Under the pieces are notes generated by a model. The model worked only from the letters and a program-made list of their open reading frames with translations. It did no database searches and had not been told where the DNA came from. Below are positions 1 to 7,833 of a stretch of 64,000 nucleotides of DNA, one piece after another. The DNA is taken from the NCBI RefSeq assembly GCF_002156875.1, contig NZ_NCSY01000004.1, forward strand, positions 310,001 to 374,000, in the 5' to 3' direction. This DNA is from Bacillus sp. EAC (GTDB lineage: Bacteria > Bacillota > Bacilli > Bacillales > Bacillaceae_G). Position numbers and translations under genes: made by a program. Within the stretch, counting starts at the first letter, position 1. Every line of letters starts with the position of its first letter.

Positions 1-314
1 TGTAAGTATTCCTCACCATCTACGCCATTAACAGATTCAACAATTTGTATTGCAATTTTTTCTTCGGGTAACTCAATTAGTTGGATTGGTTTAGGGACAA
101 TAGAGCCTATTTGATAAAAATGTTCAAGATATGTAAAAACTAATTTGGCATGATCAATACGATTAGAATCATAAATTTTCAGAAAAAATTCCTCATCAGT
201 ATTAATTTTAACTTTCCATTTTTCTTCAAACGAAAATCCTTTTTTGATTTGTGTGAAAGAATTAGCTGAATTAAGTAAAGGGATTTTTTGAATCACTTGT
301 TCATTTAATCTCAT
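1..314 (-). CDS. APH/choline-kinase-fold phosphotransferase, N-terminal part (partial)
   Basis: Only the first 104 codons lie in the window; the gene runs off the left edge. It starts at ATG (314-312), preceded by a good AGGAGG site. The visible protein contains IKKGFSFEEKWKVKI followed by EEFFLKIYD, the glycine-turn and lysine strand typical of the N-lobe of aminoglycoside phosphotransferase/choline kinase-like small-molecule kinases. The catalytic C-lobe (HGD and DxD motifs) is outside the window, so substrate and activity cannot be judged. It is divergent from the MerR gene to its right. The assignment to the fold is fairly safe. An antibiotic substrate should not be inferred, because most chromosomal Bacillus members of this family have no known role in resistance. 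Confidence 0.7.
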   Translation of the reverse strand, partial: MRLNEQVIQKIPLLNSANSFTQIKKGFSFEEKWKVKINTDEEFFLKIYDSNRIDHAKLVFTYLEHFYQIGSIVPKPIQLIELPEEKIAIQIVESVNGVDGEEYL

Positions 315-432
315 CTGGAGTCCTCCTGTTTGGAATATAGTCATCTGATGATACATACTTTTTAAGTAATACAAAAATTCATAACGAAAATGAAATAGGG
401 AAAATGCCCATTTTGTGACAAAAGTGGAACGT

Positions 433-461
433 TTGACTGTATAGTTTCTAAATTATATAAT
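433..461 (+). promoter_or_regulatory. Sigma-A promoter of the MerR gene
   Basis: TTGACT (433-438), a 17-bp spacer and TATAAT (456-461) make a near-consensus vegetative promoter. A transcript would start near 468, about 20 nt before the first possible MerR start codon. The normal 17-bp spacing differs from the 19-20 bp spacing of classical MerR-activated promoters. Confidence 0.75.
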
Positions 462-486
462 AGTAGTATTATATTTTGAGAGGGGG

Positions 487-903
487 TTGTCACTTGGGAT
501 CGAGTATCGAATTGGCGAGTTAGCTGAAATAGCACAAGTTTCAAAAAGAACAATTGATTATTATACAAAATTAGGGTTATTGGAAGCGAAACGTTCGGAG
601 TCAAACTATCGATATTATTCCTCAGAGGCAATTGCAACCCTACGGTTCATTGAACAATGTAAGAAAATGAGAATATCCTTAGATGAGATAAAAAATTTAT
701 TACAAAATAATTATAATCAAAAAAGTTGTGTTTTTGAACAGATACAAGTTATTTCGAATCAAATTGTTGAGTTAGAAGCTAAATTAGCTCAATTAGTTCC
801 TGTCATTGCAGATATGAGTGAATGTGAAAAAGATGCGTTAGTTCATACTTTATCACATCATACTTCTCCGCTTTATCAGACACTAAAATATTTTGTAAAA
901 TAA
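487..903 (+). CDS. MerR-family transcriptional regulator (YhdQ/CueR-like)
   Basis: 138 aa. The N-terminal winged helix-turn-helix is typical of MerR proteins (YRIGELAEIAQVSKRTIDYY about residues 7-26, then NYRYYSSEA), followed by a dimerisation coiled coil (about 80-110). Cysteines are at about 58, 81 and 113. Cys81 and Cys113 could bind a metal or thiol-reactive inducer, but the C-terminal CueR-type CxnC loop is not obvious. The start is uncertain: TTG at 487 directly abuts the GAGAGGGGG ribosome binding site, and no ATG is available. In B. subtilis the order yhdP-yhdQ is found in the same neighbourhood, with yhdQ annotated as cueR. Here it sits just upstream of the yhdP-like exporter with no terminator seen between them, so it might regulate that gene. 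Confidence 0.75.
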   Translation: MSLGIEYRIGELAEIAQVSKRTIDYYTKLGLLEAKRSESNYRYYSSEAIATLRFIEQCKKMRISLDEIKNLLQNNYNQKSCVFEQIQVISNQIVELEAKLAQLVPVIADMSECEKDALVHTLSHHTSPLYQTLKYFVK

Positions 904-1051
904 GTACTCTAAAATGCTAAACTTAGAATACTTCGTCGATCCATTCTTTAATTTTGTAAGTTTGGAAAAATGAATTTTTTACTAAAATATGGTAATCTAT
1001 TAATAGTTTTAAGTAAATAATAATTTTCTATTTTTGAAGATTGAAATTCTC

Positions 1052-1092
1052 AGGAGGTGAATACTCGAGTAATATACTCGGGTTCGTCATTG
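1052..1092 (+). promoter_or_regulatory. Split ribosome binding site with an intervening hairpin
   Basis: A perfect AGGAGGTGA (1052-1060) lies 29 nt before the TTG (1090) that matches the family's N-terminus. Between them, ACTCGAGT (1063-1070) and ACTCGGGT (1076-1083) form an 8-bp stem (one G-U pair) with a 5-nt AATAT loop. If the hairpin is looped out, the remaining spacing is 8 nt, ideal for initiation. The alternative start, GTG 1057, lies inside the Shine-Dalgarno itself. Confidence 0.5.
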
Positions 1093-2409
1093 GACATAGT
1101 TAACTTGTTTTTGATTGCAGTTTTAATCGCACTTACAGCATTTTTCGTTGCAGCAGAGTTTGCAATAGTGAAGATTCGATCAAGTAGAATTGATCAACTA
1201 GTATCAGAGAAAAAAAGAGGTGCGATTGCTGCTAAAAAGGTTACGGCGAGTTTGGATGAATATCTATCAGCTTGTCAATTAGGTATTACTGTTACTGCAT
1301 TAGGTTTAGGGGTTTTAGGGGAACCTACTTTTGAGCATATTATCCATCCAGTTGTGGATTATCTAGGATTGAGCGGGACAGTTGGAACATCAATTTCGTT
1401 TATTCTGTCATTTGCTCTAGTAACATTTATTCACGTTGTTATAGGTGAGTTAGCCCCAAAAACGGTTGCCATTCAAAAAGCTGAAACAATAACATTAATG
1501 CTTTCTGCTCCGTTAATCGTTTTCTATAAAATAGCATACCCATTTATTTGGGCTTTAAATAGTTCTGCAAGATTTTTTACAGGATTATTTGGAATTAAGC
1601 CGGCATCTGAGTCGGATGAAGTTCATACTGAAGAAGAATTGCGAATTATTTTATCAGAAAGCTTTGAAAGTGGAGAAATTAATCAGGCTGAATATAAATA
1701 TTTAAATAATATTTTTGAGTTCGATAACCGACTTGCTAAAGAAATTATGGTCCCACGTACTGAAATTATTGGATTATATGCCGAAGATCCAATCGAGGAT
1801 CAAATTGAAACAATAAAAAGTGAGAAATATACACGTTATCCAGTATTTGGTGAAGATAAAGATGAAATTATTGGTATGGTAAATGTTAAAGACTTTTTTA
1901 TTCGTTACTTAGATGGAAAAGTTGATAGCTCATACGAATTAACAAGTTATACAAGACCGGTTATTCAAGTAATTGAAACGATTGCTATCCATGATTTATT
2001 GCTTTTAATGCAAAAGAAACGTATTCCACTTGCTATTCTTTATGATGAGTATGGTGGAACAGCGGGCTTATTAACGATGGAAGATATTCTTGAAGAAATC
2101 GTTGGTGAAATACGTGATGAATATGATGATGATGAGAAGCCAGCAGTTCAACATATTACCGAATCACATAAAATCGTTGACGGTAAAGTCTTGATCACTG
2201 AAATCAATGATTTATTTGGACTTTATGTTGAAGAAGATGATGTTGATACAATCGGTGGATGGATGTTAACTCAAAATCATGATATACAACAAGGTCAATC
2301 AATTTTATTTGAGGATTATGAGTTTAAAGTTGTTGAATTAGATTCACATCAAGTAAAATTAGTAGAAATCAAAAAAATTAATGATTTAGTACAGAGCGTA
2401 AGTTCATAA
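1090..2409 (+). CDS. mpfA: CNNM/CorC-type Mg2+ exporter (MpfA/YhdP family)
   Basis: 439 aa from TTG 1090. Domains in order: DUF21/CNNM transmembrane domain with about four hydrophobic segments (residues 1-180, beginning DIVNLFLIAVLIALTAFF, with the conserved GELAPKTVAIQ), a CBS pair (about 200-325, containing MVPRTEI and YDEYGGTAGLLT), an acidic linker (EEIVGEIRDEYDDDE) and a C-terminal CorC_HlyC domain. As I recall, the B. subtilis homologue MpfA (YhdP) exports magnesium and also begins MDIVNL, which is why I chose TTG 1090 over GTG 1057. It lies downstream of the MerR gene and is closed by a terminator at 2421. Family assignment is very safe; Mg2+ specificity is inferred from the homologue. 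Confidence 0.88.
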   Translation: MDIVNLFLIAVLIALTAFFVAAEFAIVKIRSSRIDQLVSEKKRGAIAAKKVTASLDEYLSACQLGITVTALGLGVLGEPTFEHIIHPVVDYLGLSGTVGTSISFILSFALVTFIHVVIGELAPKTVAIQKAETITLMLSAPLIVFYKIAYPFIWALNSSARFFTGLFGIKPASESDEVHTEEELRIILSESFESGEINQAEYKYLNNIFEFDNRLAKEIMVPRTEIIGLYAEDPIEDQIETIKSEKYTRYPVFGEDKDEIIGMVNVKDFFIRYLDGKVDSSYELTSYTRPVIQVIETIAIHDLLLLMQKKRIPLAILYDEYGGTAGLLTMEDILEEIVGEIRDEYDDDEKPAVQHITESHKIVDGKVLITEINDLFGLYVEEDDVDTIGGWMLTQNHDIQQGQSILFEDYEFKVVELDSHQVKLVEIKKINDLVQSVSS

Positions 2410-2420
2410 AAACAATCAAG

Positions 2421-2453
2421 AGGATTAAAGGCATAAGTCTTTAGTCCTTTTTT
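2421..2453 (+). terminator. Rho-independent terminator after mpfA
   Basis: AGGATTAAAG (2421-2430) pairs with CTTTAGTCCT (2439-2448), 10 bp with one G-U, followed by T6. Confidence 0.85.
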
Positions 2454-2522
2454 AGTTAGTTCTTACATATTTTATAAATTTTTAATTGGACCATTTTTTA
2501 AAGGCTCTTTTCTTACTCATTA

Positions 2523-2712
2523 TTGCTATTTGAGAGTATGTTAGTTGATTTCCACTTCGGGATGCTCCTTTTATGTGGTGCGTTAGCTTGAGCCTCCTCG
2601 GCCCACACGACGTGGGTCATGCATGCGTTATGACAGGACGTCGTGGTATTAGCATGCCTACCTTTTTGATGCCTGCGGGGTCTCTATCTTCCCGCTACTT
2701 TCACAGGATTTG
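2523..2712 (-). repeat. Dispersed GC-rich intergenic repeat, copy A (long form)
   Basis: Read on the minus strand this has the family's landmarks: CCTGTGAAAGTAGCGGGAAG, then the extra ~70-bp block with GCATGCATGACCC, then GAGGAGGCTCAAGC, and the tail ending in GGAAATCAACTAA. It is much richer in G+C than its surroundings. It matches copies E and G in containing the extra block. No open reading frame is conserved among copies. Similar repeats are common between genes in Bacillaceae, from memory. Confidence 0.8.
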
Positions 2713-2787
2713 AAATGAAGCAGGAAATAATGAGCTAATAGTAAGGTATAGGTCTAACAAATAAACTGAATAGTGAAGGTGAGAAGG

Positions 2788-3462
2788 ATGAAGAGAAAAG
2801 CATTAGTGATTGGAGCAACAGGTCTAATCGGGAGGTATGTTGTAAAACTTCTACTGCAAAATAATGAGTATGAAAAAGTTACGATCCTTGTCCGAAAAAG
2901 CATCGGTATTTATCATGAAAAGCTGGAAGAAGTTGTAATAAATTTTCAAAATTTAGAGGAATATAAGAGTTTTTTTTATGTAAATGATGTTTTTAGTTGC
3001 TTAGGTACAACAATAAAAATAGCAAAAACAAAAGAAAAATTCAGAGAAGTTGATTATGACTACACGTTAAAAGCGGCACAAATTGCTAGTGAAGTATCTG
3101 TACAGAATTTCTTAATGATAAGTTCATTGGGGGCCAATAGTCAGTCAAATATTTTTTACAATAAAGTAAAAGGCGAAGTTGAAAGAGATGTTTTGAAAAT
3201 AAAGTTTAAAGGTTTATTCATTTTCCGACCTTCTTTATTGCTTGGAGATCGTCAGCAATTTAGATTCGGTGAAAAATTTGCTGAAAAACTATCAAGTGTA
3301 ATGCCATTCTTATTCTCAGGACCATTTATAAAGTATCGACCAATTAATGCGATAAATGTTGCTAAGACAATGATAATTTGTGCGACTAGTGACTTGCATG
3401 GTACACAAATTATAGAGTCGAATAAAATAGAAAGCATGTCTATTAATTACCAAGAAAATTGA
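2788..3462 (+). CDS. NAD(P)-binding atypical short-chain oxidoreductase
   Basis: 224 aa from ATG 2788, with AAGGTGA 5-6 nt upstream; the in-frame GTG at 2773 overlaps that ribosome site. The protein opens with the Rossmann dinucleotide-binding motif VIGATGLIGRYVVKLLL (about 5-21). It has FSCLGTT near residue 70 and ISSLGA near 110, as in the HTATIP2/YwnB-like NAD(P)H-binding group of extended or atypical SDRs. There is no clear YxxxK catalytic pair beyond YNKVKGEVE, which could supply Tyr and Lys. Substrate unknown. It is flanked upstream by repeat copy A and downstream by a possible small RNA. Confidence 0.75.
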   Translation: MKRKALVIGATGLIGRYVVKLLLQNNEYEKVTILVRKSIGIYHEKLEEVVINFQNLEEYKSFFYVNDVFSCLGTTIKIAKTKEKFREVDYDYTLKAAQIASEVSVQNFLMISSLGANSQSNIFYNKVKGEVERDVLKIKFKGLFIFRPSLLLGDRQQFRFGEKFAEKLSSVMPFLFSGPFIKYRPINAINVAKTMIICATSDLHGTQIIESNKIESMSINYQEN

Positions 3463-3551
3463 TATGAATTTTGAAATTACCATTCGTGAACTATTTCACA
3501 AAACGTTAACATTCAATTAATTAGTTACATTAAAATTGGTATATTATAGAA

Positions 3552-3657
3552 TTATAAGATTGATTTAAGCAGACTAACTTTTTTGTCTAATTCTAGTGTG
3601 AATTTAGAAGATAGCTTTCAAATTCCTAATTAGCATGCGACTAATTCAATCTTTTTT
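3552..3657 (+). ncRNA. Candidate free-standing small RNA
   Basis: A 12-bp stem, AAGATTGATTTA (3556-3567) with TAATTCAATCTT (3642-3653, 11 of 12 pairing), encloses two small hairpins (AGAC/GTCT, and TTCTA/TAGAA around 3590-3609) and is followed by T6. Just upstream is an extended -10, TGGTATATT (3537-3545), which would place the 5' end near 3552. No open reading frame is present and no family was recognised. It lies in a 360-bp gap before the CBS-CorC gene, so a leader or attenuator role is also possible. Confidence 0.4.
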
Positions 3658-3823
3658 ATTTTAATTGTTTCGTGGTATACCTCAATTTTTCCTCTTCTAT
3701 AATCAAAAGTAAGAGGATTTTTTTTGCATAAATTTTCCTGTAATGAATACATATTAATTAAATATTTGTAAAGGATTGTCGACATTTTGAGCTTCAAAAA
3801 TTAAAAATAGGGGTGTGAATTGC

Positions 3824-4669
3824 TTGTCAGAAGATCCCTCGGGTAATGTTTTATTATATTTTTTTCATTTTTTTAAACGACTATTTAATAGACAAGAAAA
3901 TGAAATTAATCAAACAATTCAAAACTACATTGTTCAAGCTGATACAGAAAAATGTGAGGATGAGTTTTTTTTAAGATCAATCTCGTTTAAAGAAAAAATC
4001 ATTAATGATATTCTTACACCCCGTACAAAAGTTATCGCAATCGAATTAAATGAAAAAGTCGATCAAATCCGTAAAATTTTTTTAGAAGAGCGTTATTCCA
4101 GAATTCCCGTATATGAACAAGATATCGATCATATTGTAGGTGTCATTTCAGAGAAAGAGTTTTTAAATCATTTACTGCATTATCAAACAGTTAATATTAA
4201 AGAAATCTTACGAAAACCGATTTTTGTGATTGAGACGATGAAAATATCAACAGTTTTAGCAATACTTCAAAAAGAAAATGCACATTTAGCAGTTGTAGTA
4301 GATGAGTTTGGCGGGACTTCAGGGATTGTTACACTTGAAGATATTTTAGAAGAACTCGTTGGTGACATCCGGGATGAGTTTGATGATTTAGAAAAAGATT
4401 TTATTCAAATCAACGAGAATGAGTTCCATTTTCAAGCTGCAATTTCTTTATCGAGTTTTTTTCATAAGTTTAAAATGAAAAATCCTAACAGCCGATATTT
4501 AACATTAGGCGGATGGTTATTTGAATGTTTTAAACATGTCCCAAACACTGGGGAATCAGTTCAATATAACAATTTAACTTTCATAATTAATGAAGTACAA
4601 AATAGAAGAATACAGAGTGTAATCGTAAAAATAAATAACCGGAATTTCCAAAGTAAACTCGGTTCTTAG
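3824..4669 (+). CDS. Soluble CBS-pair/CorC-domain protein without a CNNM membrane domain
   Basis: 281 aa from TTG 3824, which lies 8 nt after AGGGGTG; GTG 3815 overlaps that site. It has a short N-terminal hydrophobic/basic patch (NVLLYFFHFFKRLF), then a CBS pair (about 65-185, with ILTPRTKVIAI and VDEFGGTSGIVTLEDILEEL), the GDIRDEFDD linker, and a CorC_HlyC domain (about 200-280). The same modules occur at the C-terminus of the MpfA-like protein at 1090-2409, but the DUF21 transmembrane region is absent and no remnant is visible upstream. It resembles E. coli CorC in architecture. In B. subtilis the nearby paralogue yhdT is full length, as I recall. It might modulate a CNNM partner or bind nucleotides. 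Confidence 0.75.
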   Translation: MSEDPSGNVLLYFFHFFKRLFNRQENEINQTIQNYIVQADTEKCEDEFFLRSISFKEKIINDILTPRTKVIAIELNEKVDQIRKIFLEERYSRIPVYEQDIDHIVGVISEKEFLNHLLHYQTVNIKEILRKPIFVIETMKISTVLAILQKENAHLAVVVDEFGGTSGIVTLEDILEELVGDIRDEFDDLEKDFIQINENEFHFQAAISLSSFFHKFKMKNPNSRYLTLGGWLFECFKHVPNTGESVQYNNLTFIINEVQNRRIQSVIVKINNRNFQSKLGS

Positions 4670-4690
4670 GAATCGGGTTTATTCATTTTG
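4655..4690 (+). terminator. Probable weak terminator overlapping the CBS-CorC stop codon
   Basis: AAACTCGGTTC (4655-4665) pairs with GAATCGGGTTT (4670-4680), 11 bp with two G-U pairs, and the TAG stop lies in the loop. The T tract is interrupted, so termination may be partial. Confidence 0.45.
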
Positions 4691-4815
4691 TAAACTAAGA
4701 ATTAAAACACTCAAAAATAAAAATAATAAAATATAAGATTTTTTTATTGTAATTTTGTAACACATGAAATATATTTAATACAAACAATTCCGATAAGGTT
4801 AAGGGAGATTAAAAA

Positions 4816-5622
4816 ATGAAAATTAAGAAAATTGGTTTAGCTTTAGGATCACTAGTACTTGCAGCAGGTTTTATGGCAGGCTGCAATGCAAATAAAAAAG
4901 AAGATAATACAAAAGGGAAAAATTTATTAACTCAGGTTAAAGATAGTGGTGAATTAAAAATCGGTACTGAAGGTACTTATGCACCATTCACATTTCATGA
5001 TAAGAGTGGGAAATTAACAGGATTTGATGTTGATATAGCAAATGAAGTTGCAAAACGTTTAGGTGTAAAACCGAAATACTTTGAAACGCAATGGGATGCA
5101 ATTTTTGCTGGATTAGATTCAAAACGTTTTGATATGATCGCAAATGAGGTAGGCATTAAACCGGATAGAGAAAAGAAATACTATTTCTCACAACCATATA
5201 TCACATCTTCAGCTGCTTTAGTCATTAAAAGCGATGATAAAAAAGTAAAAGGCTTTGAAGATATTAAAGGATTAACAGCGGCACAATCTTTAACAAGTAA
5301 TTATGGTGACATAGCTAAAAAATATGGTGCCAAATTACTTGGTGTTGAAGGATTCAGTCAAGCAATTCAATTAATTGAAACAGGGCGTGCAGATGTAACG
5401 GTCAATGATAAATTATCAATTCAAAACTATTTAAATGAAACAGGCGATACAAAAGTTAAAATAGCTGCTTTAGAAAACGATGCATCTGATAGTGGTTTAA
5501 TGTTCCGTAAAGACGATGATTCATTAGTAAAAGCGGTGGATAAAGCTTTAGATGAAATGAAAAAAGACGGAACTTATGATCAAATAGTTGAAAAATGGTT
5601 TGGTAAAGATGGTCTTAAGTAA
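4816..5622 (+). CDS. tcyA: Cystine ABC transporter, substrate-binding lipoprotein
   Basis: 268 aa. It has a lipoprotein signal peptide with lipobox FMAGC (Cys about 23), then a periplasmic-binding-protein-3 fold containing [20 protein letters not shown] (about 51-70), the sequence characteristic of B. subtilis TcyA as I remember it, and [14 protein letters not shown] near residue 195. It would sit on the outer face of the membrane and deliver cystine to TcyB/TcyC. An imperfect dyad, AATTCC-GAT-AAGGTT (4786-4800), lies just before the ribosome site; it might be an operator for the cysteine regulator CymR, but I cannot verify the motif. It is the first gene of a three-gene operon and its 3' end overlaps tcyB. 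Solute preference is inferred from similarity. Confidence 0.85.
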   Translation: MKIKKIGLALGSLVLAAGFMAGCNANKKEDNTKGKNLLTQVKDSGELKIGTEGTYAPFTFHDKSGKLTGFDVDIANEVAKRLGVKPKYFETQWDAIFAGLDSKRFDMIANEVGIKPDREKKYYFSQPYITSSAALVIKSDDKKVKGFEDIKGLTAAQSLTSNYGDIAKKYGAKLLGVEGFSQAIQLIETGRADVTVNDKLSIQNYLNETGDTKVKIAALENDASDSGLMFRKDDDSLVKAVDKALDEMKKDGTYDQIVEKWFGKDGLK

Positions 5623-6304
5623 TATTTTAAATGCAGATTGGAGTAACACATTAACCATTGTGAAGGATTCATTCCTTCCAATGGTTAAAACTGCTTTAAC
5701 AGGAACTATTCCTTTAACCATCATTACGTTCATTCTTGGACTTGTGTTGGCTTTTATTACCGCATTATTCCGTCTGTCAGGTAATAAATTCTTAAATGGA
5801 TTAGCTAGAGTTTATGTTTCAATCGTACGAGGTACGCCATTATTAGTTCAGTTATTTATCATTTTCTACGGATTACCTACAATTGGATTAACAATTTCAC
5901 CATATATTTCTGCAATTATTGGTTTTTCATTAAGTGTAGGAGCGTATGCTTCAGAAATCATTAGAGGGTCAATTCAATCAATTGATAAAGGGCAGTGGGA
6001 AGCTGCTTATTCAATTGGCATGTCATATAATCAAACATTAAAACGAATCATAATTCCTCAAGCTGCTAGAGTTTCTTTACCACCATTATCTAATACATTT
6101 ATTAGTTTAGTAAAAGATACTTCATTAGCCTCATTAATTTTAGTAACTGAAATGTTTAGAACTGCTCAAGAAATTGCTGCAATGAATTATAAATTTTTAG
6201 TTGTGTATTCAGAAGCCGCGTTAATCTACTGGATAATCTGCTTCTTCCTATCAGTAATTCAAGGGCGACTAGAAGCTCGAGTAGAACGATATGTTGCAAA
6301 ATAG
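5609..6304 (+). CDS. tcyB: Cystine ABC transporter, permease
   Basis: 231 aa from ATG 5609, overlapping the end of tcyA by 14 nt, so translation is probably coupled. TTG 5588 and TTG 5600 are possible alternatives. The protein has about five transmembrane segments and the polar amino-acid permease signature ([20 protein letters not shown] about residue 70; the EAA loop [20 protein letters not shown] about residue 130). It forms the membrane channel driven by TcyC. Belongs to the HisMQ-type inner-membrane family. Confidence 0.83.
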   Translation: MVLSNILNADWSNTLTIVKDSFLPMVKTALTGTIPLTIITFILGLVLAFITALFRLSGNKFLNGLARVYVSIVRGTPLLVQLFIIFYGLPTIGLTISPYISAIIGFSLSVGAYASEIIRGSIQSIDKGQWEAAYSIGMSYNQTLKRIIIPQAARVSLPPLSNTFISLVKDTSLASLILVTEMFRTAQEIAAMNYKFLVVYSEAALIYWIICFFLSVIQGRLEARVERYVAK

Positions 6305-6319
6305 TGGGGGAAGAAATAA

Positions 6320-7054
6320 ATGATTAAATTAGAAAATATTAAGAAAAGCTTTGGAGAATTAGAAGTACTAAAAGATGTTAGTTTAAATGTGAACAAAGGT
6401 ACTGTAACTGCAATAATTGGACCTTCGGGATCAGGGAAAACTACATTTTTAAGATGCATTAATGTTTTAGAGCAACCATCTGATGGGAAAATTACGATAA
6501 ACGATCAAACAATTGATTTTGCTAATAAAGTGTCTAAAAAAGAAATTATTTCATTAAGAAGTAAAACAGGTATGGTATTTCAACAGCATCACTTATTTCC
6601 ACATTTAACAGCACTTGAGAATGTAATGGAAGGATTAGTGACTGTCCAAAAGATTAAAAAAGACGTAGCTAAAAAGAAAGCAACTGAATTACTAATTAAA
6701 GTAGGGCTAGAAGATAAAATAAATTTATTACCTCATCAGTTATCTGGTGGTCAACAACAACGTGTAGGTATTGCTAGAGCATTAGCTTTAGAACCAACAG
6801 TCATATTATTCGATGAGCCAACTTCTGCTTTAGATCCTGAGCTTGTTCAGGAAGTATTAAAAGTTATGAAGGAATTAGCTGAAGAAGGAATGACAATGAT
6901 TGTAGTTACCCACGAGATGAAATTTGCACGTGATGTAGCAGATGAAGTGATATTCATGGATGGCGGTTATATTGTTGAACAAGGTCATCCAAGTGAAGTG
7001 TTAGTAAATCCAAAACAAGCCCGTACAAAACAGTTTTTACAGTTAATACAGTAA
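6320..7054 (+). CDS. tcyC: Cystine ABC transporter, ATPase
   Basis: 244 aa, with all ABC motifs intact: Walker [10 protein letters not shown] (about 35), Q-loop [11 protein letters not shown], signature [15 protein letters not shown] (about 138), Walker [16 protein letters not shown]-loop VVTHEMKFA. The sequence [10 protein letters not shown] in the insertion before the Q-loop is shared with TcyC as I recall it. Ribosome site GGGGGAAG lies 7-8 nt upstream. Last gene of the operon, followed by a strong terminator. Confidence 0.87.
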   Translation: MIKLENIKKSFGELEVLKDVSLNVNKGTVTAIIGPSGSGKTTFLRCINVLEQPSDGKITINDQTIDFANKVSKKEIISLRSKTGMVFQQHHLFPHLTALENVMEGLVTVQKIKKDVAKKKATELLIKVGLEDKINLLPHQLSGGQQQRVGIARALALEPTVILFDEPTSALDPELVQEVLKVMKELAEEGMTMIVVTHEMKFARDVADEVIFMDGGYIVEQGHPSEVLVNPKQARTKQFLQLIQ

Positions 7055-7058
7055 GTTT

Positions 7059-7089
7059 AAGTACTAGATAACCATCTAGTACTTTTTTT
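7059..7089 (+). terminator. Terminator of tcyABC
   Basis: AAGTACTAGAT (7059-7069) and ATCTAGTACTT (7074-7084) form a perfect 11-bp stem with loop AACC, followed by T-rich sequence. Confidence 0.92.
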
Positions 7090-7142
7090 ATTGTCCATAA
7101 AGTGATTAAATTTTTATTTCCAAAATTTACATTGTCTTAACA

Positions 7143-7172
7143 TACATATGTTAATGGTTTGGAGTCATACTA
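7143..7172 (+). promoter_or_regulatory. Candidate sigma-G promoter of the SASP gene
   Basis: TACATA (7143-7148), 17 bp, then CATACTA (7166-7172). The -10 matches the sigma-G consensus exactly and the -35 differs at one position from TGMATA. It lies 30 nt before the SASP start, in the expected place for a forespore gene. Confidence 0.7.
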
Positions 7173-7201
7173 TCATTACACTACTTAAGGAGGTGAGACA
7201 C

Positions 7202-7402
7202 ATGGCAAACAACACTAACAACAGCTTAGTAGTAGCAGGTGCACAACAAGCTTTAGATTCAATGAAGTATGAAATTGCTTCTGAGTTTGGAGTAACATTA
7301 GGTCCAGATTCTACAGCTCGCGCTAATGGTTCTGTAGGTGGAGAAATCACTAAACGCTTAGTTCAAATGGCTGAACAAAGTTTAGGTGGATATTCAAAAT
7401 AA
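7202..7402 (+). CDS. Alpha/beta-type small acid-soluble spore protein
   Basis: 66 aa from ATG 7202, preceded by AAGGAGGTGA 5 nt away. It is a textbook alpha/beta SASP: the germination protease site [10 protein letters not shown] (about 23-32), the [23 protein letters not shown]-binding segment and the C-terminal MAEQSLGG. Such proteins coat spore DNA in the forespore, protect it from UV and heat, and are degraded by GPR on germination. It has its own sigma-G-like promoter and terminator and is therefore monocistronic. It lies near the yheCD genes, as sspB does in B. subtilis, but SASP paralogues are too alike to name. Confidence 0.95.
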   Translation: MANNTNNSLVVAGAQQALDSMKYEIASEFGVTLGPDSTARANGSVGGEITKRLVQMAEQSLGGYSK

Positions 7403-7415
7403 TAATATGGATATT

Positions 7416-7446
7416 GGGATGGAGATCTTTCTCCATCCCTTCTTAA
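7416..7446 (+). terminator. Terminator of the SASP gene
   Basis: GGGATGGAGA (7416-7425) and TCTCCATCCC (7430-7439) form a perfect 10-bp stem, followed by TTCTT. Confidence 0.88.
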
Positions 7447-7483
7447 TGAAATAAATAGTACATAGTGAAAGTGAGTAAGTGAA

Positions 7484-7735
7484 ATGGAAGGTATTTGTCC
7501 GCTTTGTAATGGCATTGAACAATATAAAGTAATTTGTCCTGTTTGCGAAAATGTATGTGAGGATAAAGGAAGAGCAATCGACTATGAGGATAAATATAGC
7601 CCTTATTTAGACTACGATATTTCTGCAAAGTCGGATGGATTAACAACTGAAAACTCAAATCAATACTGTACACATATGTTTAATTGTCCAGATTGTAATG
7701 AAGGACTATTAAAAATAATAAATAAAATAAATTAA
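7484..7735 (+). CDS. Small cysteine-rich zinc-ribbon-like protein
   Basis: 83 aa. It has three CPxC-type knuckles: CPLC (5-8), CPVC (about 18-21, with another Cys nearby) and CPDC (about 68-71), plus a Cys-His pair (YCTHMF), enough for two zinc sites. The middle is acidic and tyrosine-rich (YEDKYSPYLDYDI). I do not recognise the family by name. A weak AAGTGAG site precedes the ATG. It lies between SASP and msmX with its own terminator. The location suggests, but does not prove, a sporulation-associated role. Confidence 0.6.
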   Translation: MEGICPLCNGIEQYKVICPVCENVCEDKGRAIDYEDKYSPYLDYDISAKSDGLTTENSNQYCTHMFNCPDCNEGLLKIINKIN

Positions 7736-7772
7736 ACGCAGTACCAATTGAATGGTACTGCGTTTAATTTTA
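7731..7772 (+). terminator. Strong terminator after the Cys-rich gene
   Basis: ATTAAACGCAGTACCA (7731-7746) pairs with TGGTACTGCGTTTAAT (7753-7768), a perfect 16-bp stem with flanking A and T runs, so it can work in both directions. Confidence 0.9.
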
Positions 7773-7773
7773 T

Positions 7774-7822
7774 GGTTCTGTTAAAAAAGATTGTTGATTT
7801 CCACTAACAGAGCCAATTTTAT
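7774..7822 (-). terminator. Possible msmX terminator hairpin
   Basis: On the minus strand GGCTCTGTTA (7814-7805) pairs with TAACAGAACC (7783-7774), one G-U pair, with a 21-nt loop. The downstream T tract is poor, so the hairpin at 7731-7768 may be the real msmX terminator. Confidence 0.35.
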
Positions 7823-7833
7823 AAAAAATTTAA

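Noticed and set aside
1-314. Antibiotic-resistance gene call for the APH-fold protein
   Set aside because: Only the N-lobe is visible and most chromosomal Bacillus members of this fold are not known to confer resistance.
362-637. Minus-strand reading frame overlapping the MerR gene and its promoter
   Set aside because: No ribosome site, low-complexity hydrophobic product, and fully explained as the complement of a real gene and promoter.
4786-4800. CymR operator before tcyA as a firm call
   Set aside because: The dyad AATTCC...AAGGTT is imperfect and I could not confirm the CymR consensus from memory, so it is mentioned only as a possibility.
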